Assembly: GCA_029834535.1 (NCBI GenBank)
Contig: JAQMWT010000677.1
Location: 1-64,000, forward strand
Source: Chrysophaeum taylorii
Lineage: Eukaryota; Sar; Pelagophyceae; Pelagomonadales; Pelagomonadaceae
DNA length: 64,000 nt
Direction: 5' to 3'
Shown: piece after piece, positions 11,801 through 20,800 of the stretch
Layout of the letters: each line of letters begins with the position of its first letter
How positions within the stretch are numbered: position 1 is the first letter of the stretch
The notes under the pieces: model-generated
Database searches by the model: none
What the model saw: the letters and a program-made list of their open reading frames with translations, nothing else
What the model was told of the DNA's origin: nothing
Translations under genes and position numbers: made by a program

Positions 11801-14631
11801 CTCAACAGTCGCGCACACCCGAGTTCTCGTCTCGAAAGTATGTGTTCCCTTGCTCGTCCTGAACCTCGACTATGTTGGGGATCTTCTCCGACGAAGAAAC
11901 GTCCTCGTCCATCGAATCGAGCTCTTGCACTGTGAGTTCTCTGTCGGCGTTCTGAACGGCACGGAATATTTCGAGTTGTTTTTTCAAGTGCTCGGCATGA
12001 TCGCGAAGCTCGTCGGGATCCAAAAGACTTGGATCTCCTTTGTCGTTATATTTGTGGTGTGCGGAATTCTTTGCAGTAACGGCGCGAACGTCTCGTCTTG
12101 ACGTTCTGAGGGCGACACACCATGCGAGGTGGTCTTCTTCGGTCTCGACGCCAAGCTGCAGCGGGTGATGAGGAGGCGCCAGCGCGAGTTCGATGCCATG
12201 GGATAGCGAGGAATTGAGCATGGCGTCGGAGGTTGCCGTTCGAACAGCCAGCACCTCCTGCATTGAGAGCGAATTCTTGTCACGTGCGTGTGCCCCCCCG
12301 TTCGCTGCTGTCCCGTGGCTTGCTGCCACGCGACTGGCCCTGTCCAAGAAATGGTCGTCATCCGTTTCCAGCCACGCACTCTCGCTCCCAGCCGCCTCGA
12401 GCTTTGTCGGTTTTGTCCAAGCCAAAACTCCATCGTGGAGAATGAATTTCCAGAGTTTCGTCGTTTCGTGCCCGATCGTGGCATGCTTGGCCATAACAAG
12501 GACTCCGATCATTCGACCAGCCCGGGGATCGATTCCGCGCTCTGGTGCGTACGGGAGGCCCGATTCGGCATCTGCCGCAGACCCACGACCGTCGCTGTGG
12601 CCGAGTTTTGTTCCCTGTAGCTCTCGCAGCTTCTCGAAAGGCACCCAGGAGTTCGCTGCTGTATCGTGTGCTTCGTCTTCGCTACAGAATGCAAAAAGGT
12701 CCGCGTTCCTATCATCCGCCGTCTTTTCCCCGCCTCGACTCAAGCTTTCTATCGCGTGACTCGCCAGCGCTTCGATGCCGACCTGCGCGAGTTCCCGCGG
12801 TGTGACGAGCATTCGCGGATGGATGGTCATTTCTCACAGCCAAGAGGGTATTCCGTAGTGCGACGCGCCTGACGCCACACTCTCTTCAAAAATTTATACG
12901 CCAACACGCACTGTTCTAGAGTCTTGGTGCCGATGATCATCTGGTTGCACAGCGAGAAAGTTTGCGGCTTGGCGTCCACAGCTCCAACCTGTGAGATTCA
13001 ATTTGTGCCCGCGGCAGATTCTTGCGTCTAGACGCTGCCGCCAAGAGACGCGAAGCAAAGCCGCAACCCACGCAAACGGTGCTTCGAGGCGGCGCAATCG
13101 AAGCCGCTCGAAGGCACGCAACACCTTCTGCCGTCCCACTTCGGAATAATAAACTGGGATGCACAGCATTTCGAGCGCCTCTGCCTGGATGCTCCGACCG
13201 TCGTCGCCTGCGGAGCGGATGGAGTTGGCGTGCCATGCAGAGCGCTGACCAGCGTCGAGTCTCAGATGGGGAACGGGCTCGGTGCACATCGCAATGATAT
13301 CGAGGGCGCTGTTGGCCATATTGACCTAAATCGGCGCTGTCTCAGGACGACTCGCAAAAACACGCAACCTTTTCGAGCCCGGTAGCGTTGTTCATCAGCG
13401 CGCGGAAGCACCCCATCCTGAGGGTCCGTTGGCAACACAGCCGCGTGCGATGAGACTTGCCCCGCGGCCACAACGTTCGCGTCGCAGGACAAGAAGGGAT
13501 CGGCAGCGAGATGTCTTCTGACGACGGACGCGACGCTCTCGATGCCGTCGCGCACGCAGAATCCCGAGATCCAGTCGCGGCCCGCAGCCTTCATGACGAC
13601 GCGAAGCTGTCTGAGTAGCACGGCAACGTAATCGCTCTCGCGATGGACGGTGCCCAGCGAGGACTCGAAGGAGCCGACGCCGGATGAGGCGCGCACGAAA
13701 GTGGCCGCGTCGGCGTCGCGCACGGCGCGGAGCGCTGCCGCGCCGTAGTCCTCCTGAATGGTCTGTCGCCGCGACTTTTTCTTTTCTTGTGGTTGCTCGT
13801 GTTTCATGCTCGCTTGAGCCTCAATCATCTGCTTCTTCTTGTCGACGCTGAGCTCTTTTGCTAATTTCTCGCGCACGTGCGATGGCACCATCTGCTCCGC
13901 GAGCATTTTCTCAAACTCTGCCGAGATGCGCTCCTCGGGCGATGCGTTTGGATTTGCCGGCATGGCCGATGGCTCCGGCTCCGGCATCACCTCCACCTCG
14001 GGAGCCGGGGTCCTCGCGGCTTCGATGGCCGCGATCCAGGCGTCGCGCGTCTCGGCCTACAGGTGGGGACTTCGTTCGATAGCGAGTTGTTGCACGTCGC
14101 GCCTCGCGCGCGGCGAACACGACGTCGCCGTTTTTGGTGTGTGTGAGCGTGAAGGCGAATCGACCGTGCGCGTCCTGCGCCTTGGATTGTACGCCATCCG
14201 TCGTCGTCACGTCGACCTGTGGTGAAAATGTGATGCGGCAAGCACGAGCGACGACGCGCCGAGCCGAGAGGCGTCGCGCGCTCTGCGCTTGCCCAGAAGA
14301 GCCAGTGCCCGTGAAGCACGCAGAACCGCTCTTTCCAGGTGAGCGTGAACTTGGCACGCTTTTCGAGCCACCCGCGCATCGCATCATGGTGGACCTCCTC
14401 GGCGGCGGCGGCGGCGGCGGGAGCGGGTGCCTCGACGTTTTCGGGAGGGTTGGATGCCGAAGCGTCGGGAAGTGCCGGAGGAACGAGCTCTTCCCGCGAC
14501 CACGCAACTTGCCCGGTGCGGGGATTCGTGTAGTACGTGCGGCCACTCGCGGGGTCGACGTCCTCCACGATCTCGTCGTCGCTTGGGCGCGACGCGTCTC
14601 CCGGACACTCCTCGTGGAAAGAAGAAGCCAT
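5807..14631 (-). CDS. Giant multidomain formin (WW-PH-GBD/FH3-PH-WW array-coiled coil-Ub-like-CCDC53-like repeats-FH2)
   Basis: I joined 15 exons: 14631-14260, 14216-14103, 14056-13461, 13417-13369, 13325-13068, 12988-12912, 12868-12838, 12782-11819, 11773-11276, 11219-11054, 10997-10411, 10353-10324, 10281-9950, 9896-6256 and 6191-5807. They sum to 8,100 nt in one frame (2,699 residues). Domains in order: WW-like (about 18-50), PH (85-175), GBD/FH3 (190-510), second PH (590-735), nine WW-like repeats (800-1390), coiled coil (1400-1830), ubiquitin-like (1840-1920), four CCDC53-like repeats (1938-2160) and FH2 (2180-2630), ending in a basic Lys/Arg/Glu-rich tail. FH2 domains nucleate and elongate actin filaments; PH domains bind phosphoinositides or proteins. 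There is no obvious polyproline FH1. Four introns fit only as GC-AG. The start is the ATG at 14631, before the first WW-like repeat. Exon ends are my own reading and are not confirmed by RNA. Confidence 0.82.
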
Positions 14632-14651
14632 CTCCGGGTTAGGGAGTAACA

Positions 14652-15000
14652 AGTGCAGGCCAGTAAGTTCACCTATCTCTAACCCCAGTAAGTTCACCTG
14701 GTCCCAGTAAGTTCACCTGGTCAGTAAGTTCACCTAGTCCCAATCTCTAACCCCAGTAAGTTCGACGTAAACCCACTCGTGCTCACCTCACACCCACTCA
14801 CCCCACTCTCCTTCGAGCTCGTCGCTCTCACCTCCGCCAATCTAAGCCGCTTTTATCCGTACACGCCGCTAGCCTTTGCGTTCACTCTAAAAACCCCTGT
14901 AAGTTCACTTGGTCCCAGTAAGTTCACCTGGTCACTTAGTTCACCTTGTCCCAATCTCTAACCCTAGTAAGTTCACCTGGTCCCAGTAAGTTCACCTACC
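14652..15000. repeat. Degenerate 19-nt tandem repeat field (CAGTAAGTTCACCTGGTCC)
   Basis: Two blocks (about 14659-14765 and 14897-15000) contain repeated copies of a 19-nt unit close to CAGTAAGTTCACCTGGTCC, separated in places by CCAATCTCTAACCC. Between them lies about 130 bp without clear repeats. The field lies between the start of the giant formin (14631) and the Helitron helicase fragment, so it would sit in the formin promoter. It could be the 3' region of the Helitron or an independent minisatellite. Confidence 0.8.
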
Positions 15001-15089
15001 GTGCGCGTGTAGACGCCGGGAGGGGGCTTATCGGTATTGCGCAGCACGTGTGGGGTAGGGTGGAGTCGTCGACTCAGAAGAGGATATCC

Positions 15090-15560
15090 TCGGGGTTGCC
15101 GATCGACAGAGAGCCACGTAGAGCTGGACGTGGCAGAAGACGGGCTTTGCCAAGAGGACGCCGACCTCGCGGGCGTCTGGCCCTGGCTCTTGTTGATCGT
15201 TTGGCGTCGGTGGGGCTTAAGGGATACAGGTTGGAGGAGCCTCGGTGACACGACACGATCGATCATGTATCTGGTACCGTTGCAGTGGCCTCGTCTTCGG
15301 GAAAAAAAGGCCGCGGTCATGCGCGTTGTCAGCATCGACAACATCGTTTCGACGGGGCGTGAGAATGGCGCGCTGAAAGAGCCGCCGCGGCTCGTGGAAA
15401 TAGTCTGCGAGGTCGCCGTAGACGGCTTGGAGGATCACTGTCTGGCTCTCGCGCCTACCTGATCCTTACTCTCGCGCCTACCTGATCCTTACCCTAAATC
15501 GAGGGACAGACAGACAAACAAACAGACAGACAGACAAACATCTGTCAATTAGTAGTTAGG
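15090..15560 (-). mobile_element. Helitron/Pif1 helicase C-terminal fragment, copy 2
   Basis: Read on the minus strand, this holds AVYGDLADYFHEPRRLFQRA then ILTPRRNDVVDADNA, then NGTRYMIDRVV. Next come the helicase motif TINKSQGQT and, after a one-base frame change, REVGVLLAKPVFCHVQLYVA followed by LCRSATPRI. That order is diagnostic of the Pif1 helicase end of Helitrons (QLYVALSR-type motif, here with Cys for Ser). The upstream side carries a TTTG/TGTC simple tract (15500-15540 on the plus strand as GACAGACAAACA) and a 23-bp tandem duplication at about 15450-15495. It is the more complete of two copies facing each other across 5.0-15.1 kb. Frameshifts make it a pseudogene. Confidence 0.82.
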
Positions 15561-15692
15561 ACCTCAAAGGATCTGCGGGTTATTTATTTAATTAATATTA
15601 GGGATGTGCCTGACGAGCGGAGATAAGAGTCACAACTAAAGGGCAGGGTTGAAATATAAGGACGACAGAATGAGAGGGTTAGTTAAAAGTTG

Positions 15693-16682
15693 ATGTTCTT
15701 CTTCTTGTTGCTTTTCGGGCCGTGGTGCCGCCGAGTCGTCGCGCGGCATGTCAACGGGACGCGACGGCTGAGCGCGCGCGGGCTTCCCGAGGACACGGAG
15801 TCGATCGATCCGCGGAAGACCGGCGAGACCGTCGCGATCCTGATTCCAATCCGATCGACGAACGAACGACGGCAGAAGCGGCTGTGCTCGCTGCTGCTGT
15901 CGTTCGAGGGATGGCCGCGCGCGCAGATGCAGGTGGCGATGCTGGTGTCCCACGACAGCATTGTTCTCGTGCGCGAGGTGAGCCAGTCGCTGCGGAGCGC
16001 GGGCTTGGGCGCCGTGCGCATCATCCACGAGCCGGAGCTGGGTTCTCGCGACGCGACGACCGAAGGCGCGCGGCACCGTTTCGGGGCCCAAAGGGACCGC
16101 CGGGCCGTGATCGCGCGCGCGCGCAACTACCTCGCGTCGCACGCGCTCTGCCACCAAAAAGTCGACTGGGTCTGTTGGCTCGACAGCGATTTGCTGGAAG
16201 TTCCGAGCACGCTCCTCGTCGATCTCAGGAAGTCTGACGTTTCCCTCGTCGTGCCCGCGTGCTACTGCAGCGGCAGGGACGCCTGCGGGCGGCAGATCTA
16301 CGATCGCAACAGCTGGCAGGACACGCCCGAGGCGCGGGAGGAAGTCCGGCGTCTCGAGCGCTCGGGCCGCGTCGACGACGACACGATCATCGTCCGCGGT
16401 TACGGACATTATAGGCACGACGGCCACGTCCTCGCCATCCAGGCGGCGCCGCTCTTCCTCGACGACCTCAAGCGGAATACGCCGCTCGAGACGCCCCTCG
16501 TGCCGCTGGATGGTGTCGGCGCCACCGCCATTTTCCTCCGCGCCTCCCTCCACTACCAGGGCCTCATCTTCCCGCCTTTTGCGGTCAACCACGCCATCGA
16601 GTCCGAAGGTCTCGCGCAAATCGCCCTCAAAATGGGGGTCCAGCCCTACGGCCGGATCGACATAGCCATCAAGCACGCGTAG
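15693..16682 (+). CDS. Anp1-family (GT62-like) glycosyltransferase
   Basis: The 329-residue product starts at the ATG at 15693 with a short hydrophobic segment (MFFFLLLFG) that could be a signal anchor. The Anp1/GT62 pattern is clear: RARNYLASHAL (about 150), DWVCWLDSDLLEVP (about 165-178) with the DSD metal-binding motif, a DVSLVVPACYC block, YDRNSWQDT (about 210-218), VPLDGVGATAIF (about 275) and FPPFAVNHAIESEGLAQIA (about 293-311). In yeast, relatives of this family are Golgi alpha-mannosyltransferases of the mannan polymerase complexes. A Golgi mannosyltransferase role is likely, but the linkage cannot be told. It is single-exon and converges on the DMT transporter gene (90 bp between stop codons). 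Confidence 0.85.
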   Translation: MFFFLLLFGPWCRRVVARHVNGTRRLSARGLPEDTESIDPRKTGETVAILIPIRSTNERRQKRLCSLLLSFEGWPRAQMQVAMLVSHDSIVLVREVSQSLRSAGLGAVRIIHEPELGSRDATTEGARHRFGAQRDRRAVIARARNYLASHALCHQKVDWVCWLDSDLLEVPSTLLVDLRKSDVSLVVPACYCSGRDACGRQIYDRNSWQDTPEAREEVRRLERSGRVDDDTIIVRGYGHYRHDGHVLAIQAAPLFLDDLKRNTPLETPLVPLDGVGATAIFLRASLHYQGLIFPPFAVNHAIESEGLAQIALKMGVQPYGRIDIAIKHA

Positions 16683-16772
16683 CGACGACGACGACGGAGG
16701 TTAGGTGGTCGGTCTGTCGACAAGGAGGAGGAGGAGGAGGAAAAGCTGCGGAAAAAAAAAGTAGGAGAAGTG

Positions 16773-17810
16773 CTAGTTCGTGGTGGTCGTCTCCACGGCG
16801 TGGAGGAGGCTGGCCGTCGAGGCCGAATCTGGTCTTAGTTGCTGGGGGGGGTCCGCTACACAAGTCGGCGGCTTGGGGGCCTGGTTGTGTGTGTCCGAGG
16901 CCGCGATGGCGACGGCGGCGACGACGAGGAGAGTCGAAATGACCTCGGGGAGGCCGTAGGAGGCGCGTCTGGGCGCGAGGAAAAAGGAAAAGAGGGCGGT
17001 GAGAGGGGGCTGGACGGCGTTGTAGAGGACGAGGGTCGCGGCGTCGAGGTGCTTGTTTGCCCTCGCGCGGAGCGTGTATCCGAGGACCGACGCGAGGAGG
17101 GCGGCGTAGGCGACGGCCAAGAGGGCCTTGGGCTCGACGAGTTGGGCGACGCCGGGCCTCGAGAAGGGCGCGGGCGATTCGAGGCCGGCGAGGGAGCTCG
17201 TCGTCGCGGCCGCCGTCATGATCCCGAGGGACACGACGTAGGCGTAGGCCGTGACGGTGACGGGGCCGTGGCGACCGCGGACGAGCGATTTTTGGACGAG
17301 GCAGTAGGCCGCGATCCCGAGGCCCTGGGACCACAAGAGCGCGCATCCAAAGAGGCGCGATGTCGTGGTCGCGACGGCGCCACTCTTGAAGTTGAACTGG
17401 AGCACGGCGACCCCCGCCCCAGCGAGCGCGGCGGAGGTGACCTTGTGCACGGAGCAAGGTTCGGACCCGGCGAGCGCGCCGACGATCGCGGCGGTCGTCG
17501 GCTCGACACACTGGAAAATCGCCGCCGTTGCCGCGTCTGTCAGGGCGACCCCGACGGCGAAGCACAGCTGGAACGCGCCCAGGATGGTTCCGAGAATGAC
17601 GAACCTTCGCCAGTCGTTGTCCGGCCACTTCTTTTCGTATTCGGCATGCCATGCCCACGCGAGCAACGCGGGGACGGCGACAATCTCGCGGAACAGCGAG
17701 AGACCGGTCGCGCTCACCGAGCTCAGGGTATCCGCGAGCAAGACGTTGTACCCGCTGTAGATGGCCGCGGCGGCGAGCAGCATCAAGTGCGCCCGCCAGG
17801 GTACGTCCAT
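16773..17810 (-). CDS. EamA/DMT-superfamily membrane transporter
   Basis: From the ATG at 17810 the product has 345 residues and about ten hydrophobic segments in two similar halves, typical of drug/metabolite transporters. The first EamA half includes GYNVLLADTLSSVSATGLSL and an FREIVAVPALLAWAW helix. The AAIFQCVEPTTAAIVGAL motif ends the first half, and LYNAVQPPLTALFSFFLAPR is the matching motif of the second half. The tail is polar. Substrate is unknown; relatives include plant WAT1-like and sugar-phosphate or nucleotide-sugar exporters. The start lies only 38 bp after the stop codon of the second formin on the same strand, so its promoter must overlap that gene's 3' end or the two share a transcript. 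The reading frame extends upstream to 17864 without another ATG. Confidence 0.88.
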   Translation of the reverse strand: MDVPWRAHLMLLAAAAIYSGYNVLLADTLSSVSATGLSLFREIVAVPALLAWAWHAEYEKKWPDNDWRRFVILGTILGAFQLCFAVGVALTDAATAAIFQCVEPTTAAIVGALAGSEPCSVHKVTSAALAGAGVAVLQFNFKSGAVATTTSRLFGCALLWSQGLGIAAYCLVQKSLVRGRHGPVTVTAYAYVVSLGIMTAAATTSSLAGLESPAPFSRPGVAQLVEPKALLAVAYAALLASVLGYTLRARANKHLDAATLVLYNAVQPPLTALFSFFLAPRRASYGLPEVISTLLVVAAVAIAASDTHNQAPKPPTCVADPPQQLRPDSASTASLLHAVETTTTN

Positions 17811-17848
17811 AATTCTTTGCAACCCTAAGGCAGGCAGGCTACTGCTGC

Positions 17849-20800
17849 TTAAGACGTCGTCCACTCGTCATCAGAGTCACCGAGGAGGTCGTCGATGAGA
17901 CCGGCGTCATCGTGGGCGGCAGGGCGGGTCGAGGCGCGGCGCACGATGCGAAATGTCGCCGTCGCGACCTCGGAAAGTACCGAGAGGCCCGGCTCGATGG
18001 CGTCGTCCTGCTGCTTGGTAGTCGTCGATTGTTTTTGACGCCGCCGTTTCGCCGCCTCGAGGTCGCGCGCGATGGTGTCGACAACGTGCACTCGGTCCCT
18101 GAGGTTTTCGAACCACGCCGCAGCCTGGACGTCGTCGTCCTCGCCGTAGTACAAGAGTAAGCGTTTCGCTCTCGAATCGATTTCGTCGCGATCTCGCTCG
18201 AGGTCGTCCGCGCGTCGTCGGAGCGATTGGGCCCAGGGCTTGAGGTGGTCCTCCGAGGAGGCGAGGTCGGCGTCAGCGCGAAGGGTTTGGAGGACGTCGT
18301 CGATGGGCTCGTCGCGGCGGATAGCGTCGAGGGGACCCGCGAGCTCGTCGGCGAGGCGTAAGGGATCGGGACAGTCGGGGGTCTCGCTCGCCACCTGGAC
18401 GACAAAGTCGAGCGCGCTCGAGAAGGACGGGACCGACGGTTTCGCCGCCGATAACTTGTCGAGGGCCTCGAGCTTGACGCCCGCGGCCTGCCGCGACGCG
18501 GCGGCGTGGTTGAGCGCGTTGCCCGCGAAGAGCGCGAGCCGGAGAATAGCCTTGAAGGTCTCCGAGGCCTGCACGGCGTCGACCGCGCATTTCATCCGGA
18601 GCGTGCGCCCGGCGGCGTCGGCGACGCGCTCGTCGCAGGTGACGCGGGCTTTGGCGAGGCCGAGGTGCGCGCGGAGTCGCGGGCAGAGCGTCCTCGCGCC
18701 GAGCACGAACGCCTCTTCGTCCCCGCGGTGGTTCGGCGCTTGGCGAATCGCCTCGAGCTCCTCGTCGTCCGCCTCGGGGGACGGCGGCAGCACGCTCCGC
18801 AGCACGAGGTTGATCGTCTCCTCGTCCATCTCGTCGCCCGACAAGCTCGCGGAAACGGCCGACGCCAACGCCTCGGGCTCGCCGAGATTCGCTTCCTTGA
18901 GCTTGCGCAGCGCGACGGCGACCGCCTGCACCCTTTTCGGGTCCAGCGCCGAGGCGCTCGGCGGTGCTTTTTCCTTGGGCGCGGCCACGACCACTTTGGC
19001 CGGCGCCTTGGCGAAGCTTTTTTCCAGGCGGTCTAGCCGAGCGACGACGGCCGCGCGGGCTGTTTCGAGCTTGGAGGGATCGTCGTCCTTGGCCCACCAC
19101 GACGCCTTCCAGTGCTCCTTGTCGAGGGGCGTCCACCACACGGGCCGCAGCGCGACCGACGGAGACGCGCCGAGCGCCGCCGGCTTGAGGGCCTCTTCCT
19201 TTTCTTTTGCTGCTGGAGTCGCCTCGAACAGTTGCGCCGGGTCGAGGCCCTCGGCCTGCATTTTCAAGCGGAGGTTGGCCTCCGGAAGGCCCATCTTCTT
19301 GAGACGTCGGTACTTCTCCAGTCTCGGATCCTCCTTTTGCTCGAAGCTTTTTTCCTGGCTGTCGCCGCCGCCAAACACCTTGGCTGGGTCGAGGCCCTCC
19401 GCCTGTATCTTGAGCCGGAGCAAAGGTTCGGGCATGCCCATCAATTTCAACTTGCGATACTTCGAGTACACATCATCCTTTTTTTCTTCTTCTTCTTCTT
19501 CTTCTGGCGGCGGCGGCGGCGCTTCCGGCGCCTCCTTTTTCTGGGGAGGTCGAATCTCGTCGGCGCGTTTGGCGGCGAAGAGCTGCGCGAGCGCGGCCGG
19601 CGCCTCCTTTTTCTGGGGAGGTCGAATCTCGTCGGCGCGTTTGGCGGCGAAGAGCTGCGCGAGCGCGGCCGGGTGCTTTGCGTCGACGCGAGCGGTATCG
19701 GGGCAAGCCTCCTTCTTCGCCTCCTCCTCTTCTGCGGGTCGCCGCCGCTGCTCTTTCTTCACCTCCTCAGCAACTGGCGCCGCAGCGGCGGCAGCTTCTT
19801 TGGCCGCTCGTCGGGAGAGGAGGCTGGTCGCGGAGAGGAGGGCCTTGAGGGCGTTGGGATTCGGTTCGGCGAGGAGCGCGGCCTCGAGGTGCGCGGTAAG
19901 AGCGGCGACGCGTGCCGGGAGGGGGTCGGCGATGACGAGGCGCGCGGCGTCGCGGACGCGGGCCGTTGCTTCTCGCTCGTCGCTCTTTTCTCTCGCGTCG
20001 ACCCGAGCGACCATCGCTCTGACGGCCGCGGCGGCCCTCGCGCGCGAGAGACCGCGGAGGCTCTCGCGCATCATTCCGTCGTCGTCGTCGTCGTCGTCGT
20101 CGTTCTCCGCATCCTCGAGGTGCGGCGCCGCGTCGCGGAGTTTGCGGAGGGCGCCGAGGACGCCCGCGCGCCCGAGCTCGGCGAGGAGCTTGAGGCGGTC
20201 GGCTACGTCGCGCGGCCGGGAGCCCGGCGGCTTGGTCGCTACGGTGCAGACGAGGTCGACGAGGGCCGCGACGAAGGGGAGCGGGGCGTCGTCGGCGAGC
20301 TGGAAGACCATTTCGGCCTCGGCGAGGCGCGCGGCGAGGGGGTCCCAGAGCGAGCGGAGGGCCTCGACGACCGCGGCGTGACCGTCTCTGGACCTCGCGC
20401 AGAGCTCGGCCAGCCGGAGACAGGTCGCGGCCGCGTGGGCGATCTCCCGGGGCTCGGAGAGCGCGGGGGCGAAGGAGCGGAGCGCGTAGTCGGCCAGCAA
20501 CTCGAGGGGGCTCTGGTGGCCGTGGTCGAAGACGCGCGCGCAGAGCTTGAGCGCGCACTCGGAGTCGGCGAGGAGCGGAAGAAAGCAGTCGACGCAGGCG
20601 ACCGCGTGGGCCCGCGCGTCGGCCGCCTCGAGGGAGTGCTGGGAGGTGAGGCGCCGCAGGGTGTCGCCGACCCGTCGCGAGACTACCCCCTCCGAACGCC
20701 GGATTGTCTGGGGGTCGGCGAAGCTCAGGCGCTGCGCGAGCGCGGCGAGGCGCGACCGGCCGCCGAGCGGTTCGGTCGCTATTTCGAGGGGCGGCAGCTT

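Noticed and set aside
14652-15000. Interstitial telomere
   Set aside because: CTAACCC-like pieces occur, but the repeating unit is CAGTAAGTTCACCTGG, not TTAGGG, so a telomere origin is not supported.
15636-16676. Minus-strand 346-codon open frame antisense to the glycosyltransferase
   Set aside because: It has no recognisable domain, while the plus strand has the full Anp1-type signature.
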